In this document: piece by piece, positions 1-9,128 of the stretch
How positions within the stretch are numbered: position 1 is the stretch's first letter
Layout of the letters: each line of letters opens with the position of its first letter
Origin: Bacillus sp. UNC438CL73TsuS30
GTDB lineage: Bacteria > Bacillota > Bacilli > Bacillales > Cytobacillaceae
Direction of reading: 5' to 3'
Length of the DNA: 64,000 nt
Assembly (NCBI RefSeq): GCF_000482325.1
Contig: NZ_AXVA01000011.1
Span: 62,001-126,000, forward strand
The notes under the pieces: model-generated
What the model was told of the DNA's origin: nothing
Seen by the model: only the letters and a program-made list of their open reading frames with translations
Database searches by the model: none
Made by a program: the position numbers and the translations under genes

Positions 1-953
1 TCCATCCAGCCATTTTTAATCATGATTTTCCCCCCAATTTGAGCAAAATCATAAATATCTTTTGAAAGGAGAGACATTTTTGCTGGCAAGTCATTTCGTA
101 AACTAAATGCACCTCCTAATGCATTACTTCCAAGCCCAAATGTAGCTAACAAACTGGTGTTATACATCATCAATTTATCGGAAAATGGTGTGATTTTTGA
201 CGCAGTTGCTTTACCAGCATGAGTGGCTGGTGGTTCAATAAAACTTTGGCGTAAAAAATCACCTAGCTCCATTTCAATTTTTTTGGACAATTTCATACCC
301 TTAACAAAATAATCTTGTACTTCCTTATCTTCAGCAACTTGGGCAAATCCAATCATTAGTTGCATTCCTACAAGGTTGGTTTCAACGGCATGGTGGATAA
401 GAGAAACTTCAATCGTATTTAGGGACCTGGTTTCATGGAATGGATTGAGGCCACCCCTATACTTTTTATCCTCTACAAAATGCACCTCTTTAGGCATTGA
501 TACAAAAGGGGGACGTACCAAAACTCCTTTTTCTAAAAGGTGCTGAGCTGATTTACAGTTCATTGTTTGGGCGTCTGCAGCTATATTGATAAAAAACTCA
601 TTAATATCTTTCCGATAGGACATACCACAAAACAATGTAAAAAGACTCATTTCCATTTTCGTCATCATATTCAAATAAAAGATATCGTAGAGGAAATCAA
701 ATAACTTTGGAGCCCCTTTATTTACATCACTTTCTGTAAAACCGATAGGAATCACGGCACCTTCTTGTTCGAATATTCCTGTAATAGCATCTATGGTTTT
801 AGCGGCAGCATCATAATGAGTTTGCAACAGTTGCTTTTCGTCGTGATCAGCATGTTCTATAAAATGCTCTAACATTCTCATGATCATGGTTTTTTCTTGA
901 TACGTCAGCCATAAATTTGCTAATTCTGATGAAGTAATCGGAACCCCACTCAT
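1..953 (-). CDS. DUF3231 family protein, C-terminus cut by window edge
   Basis: The reading frame runs from an ATG at 953 to the window edge without a stop; about 317 residues are visible. The translation starts MSGVPITSSELANLWLTYQ and is still open at MIKNGW. It matches the other DUF3231 protein in this window (2954-3970) along its length, including the shared segments 'TSSELANLW/TSAEATTLW', 'FSDKLMM' and the near-terminal 'KIMIKNGW', so only about 20-30 residues are probably missing. DUF3231 proteins are common in spore-forming Bacillaceae and consist of two similar, mostly helical, ferritin-like halves; their biochemical role is unknown. Similarity between the two proteins is seen here; family assignment is from recall of the family. 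Confidence 0.8.
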   Translation of the reverse strand, partial: MSGVPITSSELANLWLTYQEKTMIMRMLEHFIEHADHDEKQLLQTHYDAAAKTIDAITGIFEQEGAVIPIGFTESDVNKGAPKLFDFLYDIFYLNMMTKMEMSLFTLFCGMSYRKDINEFFINIAADAQTMNCKSAQHLLEKGVLVRPPFVSMPKEVHFVEDKKYRGGLNPFHETRSLNTIEVSLIHHAVETNLVGMQLMIGFAQVAEDKEVQDYFVKGMKLSKKIEMELGDFLRQSFIEPPATHAGKATASKITPFSDKLMMYNTSLLATFGLGSNALGGAFSLRNDLPAKMSLLSKDIYDFAQIGGKIMIKNGWM

Positions 954-1115
954 TTTCTAACCCCCTAAGTATTATTTTTTATGTAAATTTTTAAATTCGC
1001 GTATCCTTATCATGTCCTAATCAAAACTTATAAATCCTTAACCTAATTTTTATGGAATTGTTTAAAATTAGTTAACATAAAAAATACCCCTCCTTTTTGG
1101 GGAGGGGAAAGGAAA

Positions 1116-1490
1116 TTAGAATCCAAATGGTCCAGGTGGACAGCAAGGATTAACGGGGGCACCGCACATTGTATGTGTTTCACAGCATTCATTTACACAA
1201 GATTCTGTGTGTGGAAAATAGTGTTGATGATTTACATGAAGCTTGTTGACAGTAGTGGTATGAGAAGGATGAATATGTTGTACGACTTTATTAAATAAAT
1301 TGGTTTTCACATATTGTTGTCCAGGTGAAACAAGTGGTGGATCATACTGTGCAGGAAACGCTTGAGGAGGACAGTATATTGGTTGACATGGTGGTGGCGG
1401 ACAGAATGGAGCTTGCATTTGTTGTACAGGAGCAACCTGATTTGGCATTGCATTTGGTGGAAACCCACCAAATCCCATATTTCTATTCAT
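1116..1490 (-). CDS. cotD: CotD-type inner spore coat protein
   Basis: A 124-residue protein with a Pro/Gln/Cys-rich N-terminal half and the diagnostic CotD-family core around residues 70-98: 'HIHPSHTTTVNKLHVNHQHY' followed by 'FPHTESCVNECC'. CotD is a mother-cell-made inner coat component; His- and Cys-rich segments suit cross-linking or metal binding. It starts at ATG 1490 with an AACCTGGAGG ribosome binding site a few bases upstream. On the minus strand a CATAGACTA element (complement of 1530-1538) resembles the sigma-K -10 box CATAnnnTA, as expected for a coat gene, but I see no convincing -35. A run of C-rich sequence just after the stop (1083-1110) may form part of a terminator. The symbol reflects family, not proven orthology. 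Confidence 0.85.
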   Translation of the reverse strand: MNRNMGFGGFPPNAMPNQVAPVQQMQAPFCPPPPCQPIYCPPQAFPAQYDPPLVSPGQQYVKTNLFNKVVQHIHPSHTTTVNKLHVNHQHYFPHTESCVNECCETHTMCGAPVNPCCPPGPFGF

Positions 1491-1877
1491 AGTTATTTAA
1501 CCTCCAGGTTATTTGTCATGTTACATCAATAGTCTATGCGAACTTTGTTTGTGCGGACTAGTTCTGATACCTATTTATGTTTAAAAATGATGCAGATCAC
1601 GAAAACAATGTAATAATAAAAAAGGTGCTCAATCAATAAACCTGTGCTTGAGTTAAACAATTGGCTGCCATTCTTGGTGGCTTTTCTAATTTGCAGGTAA
1701 GCTTAAGAAGGTGAGTGAAGAGAGCACAGCGAATTTATTTAATACAAAATGATTTAAATGATTCTTTTCCTCACTGGCAATGGTAGTATCTTATTATTAA
1801 AATAATCGTCCCTTTGTTAATATTGGAATTTGAATACAGGATATTGCAAAATAACAGGAACATAGGAGGTATGAAAT
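1491..1877. other. Intergenic region between divergent coat and VOC genes
   Basis: 387 bases without a convincing gene. It holds the ribosome binding site and a sigma-K-like -10 element of the coat gene on the minus strand (1530-1538) and a weak GC-rich hairpin followed by a short T-run at about 1662-1688. I see no tRNA, riboswitch or short conserved ORF. Confidence 0.5.
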
Positions 1878-2315
1878 TTGAAGATCCAAAGAATAGATCA
1901 TGTAGCAGTAATCGTAAAAGATCTCTCAGCCGCTAAAGAGTTTTTTCTTGATTTTGGACTTGAGGTGAAAGGGGAATGGGAAATGGAAGGAGAGTTGATG
2001 GGATATGCAGTTGGGCTTAATGACGTTAAAGTAGCGTGTGTAGGATTGGGAACGCCAGACGGTCAGACATGGATAGAGCTAATCAAATTTTATCCACCGT
2101 CAGATGAAAAAGATATTCAGCAATCCTTTGCAAATACACTGGGTATCCGACATATTGCATTTACTGTTAAAGATATTGATGCTATTGTTGCCAAATTGAA
2201 AAACAAGGGTACGGAAATCTTTAGTGAGATACAGCAATATGAAGAAAGTTATAAATTATGCTACGTTCGAGGTCCAGAGGGAATTATTTTGGAGTTGGCT
2301 GAGGAAATCAAATGA
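1878..2315 (+). CDS. VOC-superfamily protein (methylmalonyl-CoA epimerase/glyoxalase-like)
   Basis: A 145-residue protein with two betaalphabetabetabeta modules typical of the vicinal oxygen chelate fold. The N-terminal module begins 'RIDHVAVIVKDLSAAKEFFLDFGLEV' in family style, with the metal-ligand His at residue 7, and the second carries 'IRHIAFTVKDIDAIVAKLKNKG' and a C-terminal 'GPEGIILELAEE' with the expected Glu ligand. Members act as epimerases, glyoxalases, dioxygenases or antibiotic-binding proteins; the substrate cannot be read from the sequence. The start is the TTG at 1878, because AGGAGGT at 1864-1870 sits 7 bases before it; the ATG at 1871 lies in a different frame and overlaps that site. 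A terminator follows at 2409. Confidence 0.8.
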   Translation: MKIQRIDHVAVIVKDLSAAKEFFLDFGLEVKGEWEMEGELMGYAVGLNDVKVACVGLGTPDGQTWIELIKFYPPSDEKDIQQSFANTLGIRHIAFTVKDIDAIVAKLKNKGTEIFSEIQQYEESYKLCYVRGPEGIILELAEEIK

Positions 2316-2408
2316 GTTAGTTGTAATTTTAATTGTACATGCACTTTTTGATTTCATTATTAATAACCCAAATAAAAATAGTAAATAGTAAATGTATATA
2401 AGGAACAG

Positions 2409-2436
2409 CCCCTTTTCGGTGAGAAGGGGTTTTTTC
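2409..2436 (+). terminator. Rho-independent terminator after the VOC gene
   Basis: CCCCTT and AAGGGG form a stem around a 9-base loop, followed directly by a run of T. It lies about 95 bases after the VOC stop codon. Confidence 0.75.
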
Positions 2437-2532
2437 AACATAATGAATTTTGGAATATTAAAGGATAGCCAACGTTAGCCTAATCATGTTTAATGCTTTT
2501 GATTAGAAAAAATGATAGACGAGGTGATAATA

Positions 2533-2823
2533 ATGAAGATCCTCTTAATTTTAGCTAGTATTGTTACCCCCATTTTAATGATCATACTTCAAAGAAAATG
2601 GGTCAAGCTCCAGAATCTTTATCATGTAGTCGCAATCATTTCAGTACTTATCTTTGGTAATATTGCTTCTATTGGAATACTTAATATAATCAATGATGGT
2701 ACAGTCTTTATGACCAATATTCATGCCCTATTTCTAAACCCGTTTTTCTTAATGACAGGGGGGTACTTAGGATTCTATTTGCTTTATTTAATTGTATTAC
2801 GAGCATTGAATGATTATAAATAA
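2533..2823 (+). CDS. Small three-helix membrane protein, unknown
   Basis: A 96-residue protein starting MKILLILASIV. I prefer the ATG at 2533 because GAGGTGA at 2521-2527 is correctly spaced for it, whereas the upstream in-frame ATG at 2512 has no site. It shows three hydrophobic segments (about residues 3-20, 32-54 and 68-90) and short polar loops, ending in NDYK. I recognise no family-specific motif. It stands alone between a VOC gene and a DUF3231 gene on the same strand. Small integral membrane proteins of this kind are frequent in Bacillus and often sporulation-associated, but nothing here shows that. Confidence 0.6.
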   Translation: MKILLILASIVTPILMIILQRKWVKLQNLYHVVAIISVLIFGNIASIGILNIINDGTVFMTNIHALFLNPFFLMTGGYLGFYLLYLIVLRALNDYK

Positions 2824-2953
2824 GCAAAGACTGGGGGATCTCGGATTATCCAATGGTAAATGTAAATTTGTCCAATTCATCTATTTTTTACATACAACTG
2901 GAAACAGGTGGAGAAATTAAAATAAATTAAGGCTCTATTGGGAGGAGAAAAAC

Positions 2954-3970
2954 ATGAGGGATGGTGTAAAAGTAGGGCTAACCTCAGCTGAGGCTACTAC
3001 CCTATGGGGGGCGTATATAAACGATAGTGCGATAAAGTGTAAGTTTGAACATTTTTTATCGAAAATGGAAGATATTGAAATAAAGCCACTTATGCAGCAC
3101 GCTTTAGATATAGCCAATGGAAATCTTAAAACTCTAAGAGAAATTTTGAATAAAGAAAATTATCCTATCCCTTATGGATTTAACACAGATCATGATGTAG
3201 ATATTTCTGCACCAAGATTATATTCAGATGTATACGTATTGAATTACCTCCATAATGCCTCACAAATTGCTTTACAAGGGTATAGCATCAATTTATCATT
3301 CGCAGTTAGGGCTGATGTTTATAGTTATTTTAATGAATGTATTACCCAACAAACAAATTTTTTAAGGGAAGTAAAAGAACTTCTGTTATTGAAAGGTCTT
3401 TATATAAGGTCTCCTTATTTACCCATTCCAAATAATATCGAATTTATAGACAATGAAAATTTCCTTACAGGCTTCTTTGGTAAGAAAAGACCATTAGTTG
3501 GTCCAGAAATCACGAATCTTTTTGCTAATTATCAAAGGAATGCTTTAGGAGTATCGACTTTAATTGGATTTAGTCAAGTTGCCCAATCAGAAGAAGTAGT
3601 TAAATATTTATTCAGGGGTATCGGAATTGCTAAAAAGCATTGCGAAGTATTTGGGGATATTTTAAAACAGGATGATCTTCCTGTTCCCACTAGCTGGGAC
3701 TCTGAGGTAACAAGCTCTACAACCTTTACCTTTTCTGACAAGTTAATGATGTTTTTCACTACATCTTTAAATGCACTTAGTGTTGGATTTTACGGAATGA
3801 GTATGGCAACGAGTCCAAGAAGAGATATTGGTCTTCATTACATAAGATTATCTGCCGAAATTATGAGTTTCGCAGAGGATGGAGCAAAAATCATGATAAA
3901 AAATGGGTGGTTAGAAAAACCGCAAATGGCTCCTAATCGAAAAGAATTAGCTTTTAAAGATTTTGAATAA
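2954..3970 (+). CDS. DUF3231 family protein
   Basis: A complete 338-residue member of the same family as the gene at 1-953, with a strong ribosome binding site (GGGAGGAG, 2940-2947) before the ATG. The two halves resemble each other: each has a helical segment rich in 'H..L..A' patterns and a repeat of the type 'YSDVYVLNYLHNA' / 'FSDKLMMFFTTSL'. No signal peptide or catalytic motif is visible. The family is largely confined to endospore formers and may be a four-helix-bundle (ferritin-like) protein; function is unknown. The two copies flank the coat, VOC and small membrane genes and are on opposite strands, so they are not a simple tandem duplication. Confidence 0.85.
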   Translation: MRDGVKVGLTSAEATTLWGAYINDSAIKCKFEHFLSKMEDIEIKPLMQHALDIANGNLKTLREILNKENYPIPYGFNTDHDVDISAPRLYSDVYVLNYLHNASQIALQGYSINLSFAVRADVYSYFNECITQQTNFLREVKELLLLKGLYIRSPYLPIPNNIEFIDNENFLTGFFGKKRPLVGPEITNLFANYQRNALGVSTLIGFSQVAQSEEVVKYLFRGIGIAKKHCEVFGDILKQDDLPVPTSWDSEVTSSTTFTFSDKLMMFFTTSLNALSVGFYGMSMATSPRRDIGLHYIRLSAEIMSFAEDGAKIMIKNGWLEKPQMAPNRKELAFKDFE

Positions 3971-4076
3971 AGAATTAAATAATAAAATGGAATTTTTCTC
4001 TTTCGTGATTAAATAGTAGGCCCCCCCCCTAAAATTGTTATCCTTTTTTAAAAGAATATTAAAGGTGCGTTATCTT

Positions 4077-5450
4077 ATGAGAAAGCAGATTGATATGCTT
4101 AATATGATTAATACTTTGAAACAGGATCTTCAGGAAACCAATGATTTAATTGTGCATTCATTTGAATACTTCAATCAACAAATCACATTGGTTTACCTAC
4201 AAAATTTATGCGATGTAGATAAAATTAAAAGTGATATTATTCAACCTTTAATGTTGTGTGAAAGAGAAAGCAAATATCTTTTACACCTACTGTCTTTAAC
4301 CACAAGTACTGAAATTCAACAGTATGAAAACCTTCAAGGCCTAATCCTAGAAGGGAATATCCTTATTTTTATATCAAATTCTATTTATTCTTATAAGGTT
4401 GTACGTATTGTCAATGACCAACCCGAAGATGCGACTGTAGAAATGTCTGTACAAGGTCCGCAAAAATCTTTTACACAGGATTTAAATGTTAACATTGCGT
4501 TAATTCGAAGCAGGTATCCTTCCAATAAAATAAAGGTTGAGTATCAAGTAGTAGGAACATTATCAAAGACAAAAATTGCGCTGCTATATGATGTCGCCTA
4601 TGTAGATTTCAAGGTTTTAACTGAGTTAAAAAAGCGACTAAGTAAGATTGATATGGATGTAGTACAAGCTGCTGGTCAAATCGATAATGCTTTAAAAAAG
4701 GGTAAGATTAGTGTTTTCCCGACTACCATGATTACAGAAAGGCCTGATCGAGCAGTACTAAATCTTTCCCAGGGGAAAATTATTATCATCGTTAATGGGA
4801 CTCCTTTTACATTAAGTCTCCCGGTTATTTTCTTTGATTTCATGTCATCAATGGACGATTTGTACCACTCATATTGGGTAAAGAAACTAATGCTAATTAT
4901 ACGATATGCAGCCCTTTTCATTACACTGATTTTACCTGCGTTATATATTGCTATTACTTCATTTAATCCTGAAATTTTAAGATCTCAACTTACCTTAACC
5001 ATTGCTGGAAGCCGGGCTGGAGTTCCGTATCCTTCCTTTTACGAGGTTATATTCATGATGTTAGCAGTGGAAATGTTAATTGAGGCGAGTATAAGACTCC
5101 CAAAAGCAATAGGACCTACTGCAACAACAGTAGGTGGACTCATTTTAGGACAGGCTGCCCAACAAGCGGAGCTTGTAAGTTCCATTATGATTATCGTTAC
5201 AGCATTTGTGGCAATTGCAAATTTCACCATCCCCATTAACGCAATGAGTTTTGCTATTCGATGTATCCGTTATCCATTAATCATACTAGCATCCTTTTTT
5301 GGATTGGTTGGTCTTGTAGCTGGAATAATTGTTACTCTATGTATATTAGTCGATCTCCGGAGCTTTGGAACTCCATTCTTATCCATATATTGGGGTTCTA
5401 CAAAGAAAATAGAGTCCATAAGCGAGAATCCAAAGGAGGGTCATAACTAG
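4077..5450 (+). CDS. Germinant receptor A subunit (GerA/GerKA family)
   Basis: Spore germination receptor A subunit, located in the inner spore membrane, where A, B and C subunits sense nutrient germinants. The frame encodes 457 residues from ATG 4077, which has AAAGGTG at 4061-4067; a longer version from TTG 4035 lacks a ribosome binding site and abuts a run of nine C residues (4021-4029), so I chose the shorter start. Family hallmarks are present: 'DVAYVDFKVLTELKKRLSKI', 'VFPTTMITERPDRAVLNLSQGKI' and 'IVNGTPFTLSLPVIFFDF', then about five transmembrane segments with 'LTLTIAGSRAGVPYPSFYEV', 'EASIRLPKAIGPTATTVGGL' and the C-terminal 'LRSFGTPFLS'. It is the first gene of an A-B-C operon; the B gene follows directly. 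Confidence 0.88.
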   Translation: MRKQIDMLNMINTLKQDLQETNDLIVHSFEYFNQQITLVYLQNLCDVDKIKSDIIQPLMLCERESKYLLHLLSLTTSTEIQQYENLQGLILEGNILIFISNSIYSYKVVRIVNDQPEDATVEMSVQGPQKSFTQDLNVNIALIRSRYPSNKIKVEYQVVGTLSKTKIALLYDVAYVDFKVLTELKKRLSKIDMDVVQAAGQIDNALKKGKISVFPTTMITERPDRAVLNLSQGKIIIIVNGTPFTLSLPVIFFDFMSSMDDLYHSYWVKKLMLIIRYAALFITLILPALYIAITSFNPEILRSQLTLTIAGSRAGVPYPSFYEVIFMMLAVEMLIEASIRLPKAIGPTATTVGGLILGQAAQQAELVSSIMIIVTAFVAIANFTIPINAMSFAIRCIRYPLIILASFFGLVGLVAGIIVTLCILVDLRSFGTPFLSIYWGSTKKIESISENPKEGHN

Positions 5451-6547
5451 TTGGTTCGTCATTTTTACTATACGATTATGCTAACCATGATGTTAAACAT
5501 CATTATAAACGTACCATCGGTATTGATTCAGGATCGCTTTCATGGAATTGTTACCTCGATTCTTTGTAGTTTAATTATTGGCAGTGTGTTTGTTTTTTTA
5601 TTCACCATAGCGATGAGTAAATTTCCGCAAAAGGGTTTACCAGAAATTTTTCACGAAAATTTACCTGCCTTTATTCGCAATCCTTATTTAGCATTTTTAG
5701 GTGTTATGTGGATGGCAGCTGGGGCATTTGCATTAATTTCATATAGTTACGTCATTAAATTATATTTAAATCCAGATATGAATTTAAAAGTCATACTGGC
5801 TTTTCTTCTGTTCGTCATTATTTTTGGTGCAACTAAAAAACAGATTCTGTACTATTTCTAGTTGAAATAATCGTGTTAATCGCTACACCTTTGGTAGTTT
5901 TTATATTATTTAAAGCTTTTACAAGTAAATATTTTTATACAGAGCATATTTTAAGAATGTTTCACGATGTGTGGCAAATGCCTAGTTATAGCTCCATATC
6001 TGCAGCCACTTATATTTTTATCGGATATATAAATTTGGCCATTATTAACCGCTATGTTGATTCGAAACGAGTTGTTAAGTTTCTATGGACTCTTCCCATA
6101 ATTGGATTTCTTGTCATTAGCTCCACGTTTTTTGTTCCAATTGCTTTTTTAGGCGTTAATGGGGTTAATGATGTGGTGTTTCCTTGGATATTTATAACGG
6201 ATTCCTTAAGAATGGAATTTGGGTTTATCGAGCGTGTTCTTTATTTAATCCTCTGTTTGTATCTTTTATTAATATTATTGTTTGGAATATTAACATGGCA
6301 TATTGGATTAAAGCTTTTAGAGGGAATGTTTAGTAATGACAATAAGCTAAACAACAAAAAGAAAAGAGGAAAACTCTACTCTAGTGCTTTTTTGATATGT
6401 TTTGGAATCTTAACGGTTATTTTCCAAACCATTACGAATCAACGAGAATTTTTTGCTATCATTAAGGTTTGGTTAAATATTCGTTTTCCTGCAGAGTTAA
6501 TGTTAGTTGCTTTAGTATTTTTCTTTTCCTGGAGGCAAAAAACATGA
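5451..6547 (+). pseudogene. Germinant receptor B subunit (GerAB/GerKB), split by a one-base frameshift
   Basis: Two frames together encode one GerAB-type permease of about 365 residues (APC-superfamily fold, about 10 membrane helices). The first part runs from TTG 5451 (GGAGGG at 5435-5440) and stops at 5859-5861; the second, in the -1 frame, continues with 'DSVLFLVEIIVLIATPLVVF' to the stop at 6545-6547. The break coincides with a run of six A (5835-5840): adding one A, or slipping back one base on AAA-AAA, fuses 'FGATKK' to 'TDSVLFLVEIIVLI' with no loss. It may be a true mutation, a homopolymer sequencing error or, less likely, programmed slippage. Without the fusion the first part would lack most helices and the receptor would probably not assemble. 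The stop overlaps the start of the C gene (ATGA). Confidence 0.82.
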
Positions 6548-7638
6548 AGTATCGCACCATATTCATTTTAATGTTCCTTTCGTGTTTTTTGACTGGTTGT
6601 CAGTTTAATGATCTTGACAAACGTTTTTTTGTGGTTGCCATAGGAATCGATCAATCTAATGATGAAGAAAATCCTTACCGTGTAATAGTGAAATTAGCCA
6701 TCCCATCAGCACACGTCGAACCTGGGAAGTCAGAATCCCAAATTATAACAAAAGAGTCAAATTCGATTCCAGAAGCCATTAGGATCATCCAATCAATGGT
6801 GGATAAAAAATTAGATTTTGGACATTGTAGGTTATTAATTTTAGATAAAAATATTTTATATAAAGATCAATCGACACTGATGAAATGGTTTATTAAACGT
6901 CCAGATATACAAGGAATTACATATGTAGCAGTGGGAAAACCTACCGCTGAGAAAGTCCTTTCCTGGAAAGTGCAATCAGAGAGATTGCCAGCAAATGCCC
7001 TTGTTTTGTCGTTTAACGAGGTTACGAATAATTCTCCTTACGTATTGTCTGAAATTCTCAATGATTACTATATGAGACTAAGGGAAGATGGAATAGATCC
7101 CTATTTACCCATTATTGAACCAATAAAAGGATCCTTTAAGATTAATTCATCCGTTGTATTAAAAGGGAAAAAATTAAAAGTGGAATTAAATCCAAATGAA
7201 ACAAGAATATTAAATGAACTTCTAAACCCCGATAAAACAACTCTAATAAATGTTGGGAGCGGGAAGGAAGAGTTCTTCATAAATGCTGAACATACAAAAA
7301 CGAAAATAAAGACTGTAACTCCCAAAAATGGAAAACCATTCGTAGATGTCCAAATAAAAATTCAAGGATTTGTCGAGGAGTCCGAACAAAGCCTCCATCA
7401 TTTGCGTGATATCCATGAGTATGAAAAAAGAGCATCTATCTTAATTAGCTCAAGAGTAAAAAAGTTTTTTGAACATCTACAAAAACTTGAAGTGGATCCA
7501 CTTGGACTTGAGCTAAAGTTTCAAGCGAGGAATGGATTGACTAAAAATGTATCTGATGAATGGAGGAACATTTACCCCACCCTTGAATTTCATGTACATT
7601 CAGAGATTAAATTAAAAGGGACCGGTTCAATGTATTAA
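6544..7638 (+). CDS. Germinant receptor C subunit lipoprotein (GerAC/GerKC)
   Basis: A 364-residue lipoprotein. The start is ATG 6544, overlapping the B-gene stop by 4 bases and preceded by CTGGAGG (6529-6535); the in-frame upstream extension is inside the B gene. A type II signal peptide is clear: basic MKYR, hydrophobic core, lipobox LTGC with Cys19-20. The body has family features 'DLDKRFFVVAIGID', 'LDFGHCRLLILDKNI' and a C-terminal domain ending near 'LEFHVHSEIKLKGTGSMY'. It would be anchored on the outer face of the inner spore membrane with the A and B subunits. It is intact although the B gene before it is broken, so the lesion may be recent or artefactual. Confidence 0.87.
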   Translation: MKYRTIFILMFLSCFLTGCQFNDLDKRFFVVAIGIDQSNDEENPYRVIVKLAIPSAHVEPGKSESQIITKESNSIPEAIRIIQSMVDKKLDFGHCRLLILDKNILYKDQSTLMKWFIKRPDIQGITYVAVGKPTAEKVLSWKVQSERLPANALVLSFNEVTNNSPYVLSEILNDYYMRLREDGIDPYLPIIEPIKGSFKINSSVVLKGKKLKVELNPNETRILNELLNPDKTTLINVGSGKEEFFINAEHTKTKIKTVTPKNGKPFVDVQIKIQGFVEESEQSLHHLRDIHEYEKRASILISSRVKKFFEHLQKLEVDPLGLELKFQARNGLTKNVSDEWRNIYPTLEFHVHSEIKLKGTGSMY

Positions 7639-7808
7639 AAAGAGAATTAAATGATGGTTGTCCAAGTAAAAGGAATGGTGAGGCCGTGAGTATTTGAAGC
7701 CCCCTTCCTTCATCTTAGGTCTTTTCTTTAAAATACTTCAATACACACTTAGACATAAGTAATGTTAATTAAAATAAAATATGACTCTTTGTTACTTTCT
7801 ATTTATTT

Positions 7809-7831
7809 AGCTAACCTGGTGCAGGTTAGCT
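7809..7831. repeat. Perfect 9-bp inverted repeat after the germination operon
   Basis: AGCTAACCT and its exact complement AGGTTAGCT flank GGTGC. It stands between the germination operon and the DUF3291 gene, 68 bases before the latter. No T-run follows on either side, so it is either a weak bidirectional terminator or an operator for the gene at 7899. Confidence 0.5.
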
Positions 7832-7898
7832 GAAAATGGAATTTTCACATTTTTCCTTGAATATATTCTAGGAAAAGACTATAGCTGGAGGACTATTT

Positions 7899-8363
7899 AT
7901 GGCATTCGTTTCAATCTATACTGTTGGTAGGCTAAATCACCCTCATAACCACCCAGCCACTCGTGAATTTTTTCAAGTGGGAAATGAAGTCTATCGTCAA
8001 GCAACTAAATCAGGACTCATAGAGATGTTTTCACCTGAAGGAGTCTCTTTCCCTGAAGATACCGTAAAAGGAGAGGGTTCTCCTATTCTTACACTAACCG
8101 TATGGAGAAGCCTTCCATCTTTATATCGCTTTACGTATTCAGGAAAGCATCTGCAAGCATTACATGATAGAAGTAGATGGATAGAATCTTATCCAGAGAA
8201 ACATCGTTCTTATGTAGTTTGGTGGACAGAAATGGTGAGAGATGTTTCATGGGAGGAGGCATTCAGGAGATACAACCATTATATTCAGCATGGTTCCACT
8301 CCTTTTGCATTTGATTTTAAGAATGCATTTAATGAAAAAGGGGAGACGGTATTGATTAAATAG
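7899..8363 (+). CDS. DUF3291 domain protein
   Basis: A 154-residue soluble protein with the DUF3291 signature: N-terminal 'FVSIYTVGRLNHPHNHPATREFFQ', central 'LTVWRSLPSLYRFTYSGKH', then 'YVVWWT'. The family has a dimeric ferredoxin-like (antibiotic biosynthesis monooxygenase-like) fold and is sometimes found with oxidative-stress or biosynthetic genes; no reaction is established. GCTGGAGGAC (7881-7890) lies before ATG 7899. It is monocistronic, with 179 bases to the next gene. Confidence 0.8.
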   Translation: MAFVSIYTVGRLNHPHNHPATREFFQVGNEVYRQATKSGLIEMFSPEGVSFPEDTVKGEGSPILTLTVWRSLPSLYRFTYSGKHLQALHDRSRWIESYPEKHRSYVVWWTEMVRDVSWEEAFRRYNHYIQHGSTPFAFDFKNAFNEKGETVLIK

Positions 8364-8548
8364 CAGGAGAACGCTTATTAATTGGAAAATTATCCATTCA
8401 GAAAAACGAAAGCAAAATAGATTACTCTCGTTTTTAGATTTTATTGAATATATTTTTCGTACTGTGACATAAATTTAATAATTTTCAAAGGTCATTATTA
8501 CTTTTTGTTGAATTAATAAATTAAAAAGAACATAAAGGTGGAATGTTA

Positions 8549-8932
8549 ATGAATTCTATTGTGTCTCCAATTGCTTGTAAAGTAAATAATGTTTTTATTC
8601 ACGTTAGTGACCTTAAAAAATCTACGGAATGGTATTGTAGTTTACTAGGATTACCCTTTAATAAGGATGAAGTAAACTCACCTGTGTACAATATCCCTGT
8701 TACTTCAGAAACTGGACTTACTTTAGATGACCACACATTTGATCCAGGCTTTAAATTGAATCCTTCAGAACATGTTTTATTTAATTTCTTCGTCAAAGAT
8801 ATTGATGAAGCATACAAATTTATTAAAAACAAAGGGGTAGTAGTTGTTAAAGAAATAGAGCGTATCGGTGATTTTGCTTATTTTAATTTTAAAGATTTAG
8901 ATGGTAACGTTTTAATGATCTGTAATTGCTAA
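8549..8932 (+). CDS. VOC family protein
   Basis: A 127-residue glyoxalase-fold protein: 'VFIHVSDLKKSTEWYCSLLGLPF' in the first module and 'LFNFFVKDIDEAYKFIKNKGVVV' plus 'FNFKDLDGNVLMIC' in the second. The His of 'VFIHV' is a possible metal ligand; the final ligand position carries Met rather than the usual Glu, so metal binding may be lost or altered. Two ATGs (8543, 8549) are possible; AAAGGTGG at 8534-8541 fits 8549 best. No partner gene is adjacent. Confidence 0.8.
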   Translation: MNSIVSPIACKVNNVFIHVSDLKKSTEWYCSLLGLPFNKDEVNSPVYNIPVTSETGLTLDDHTFDPGFKLNPSEHVLFNFFVKDIDEAYKFIKNKGVVVVKEIERIGDFAYFNFKDLDGNVLMICNC

Positions 8933-9128
8933 ATGTTATGATTAAAGGGATATTACCCATTGAAGCGGTCTTTTTTCTTTTTGAGCTTCTGAAGGGTGAG
9001 AGCTCCTAGTTTAATAATAAACAAGACCTTCAATTGGCGAAAACCAAGCACAAAAGCGAACTGCTGTCATGTTAAGTTGGGGAAGTTACGGAGCATCTGT
9101 AGAATGGAGAAGAAATACGTACATTTTT

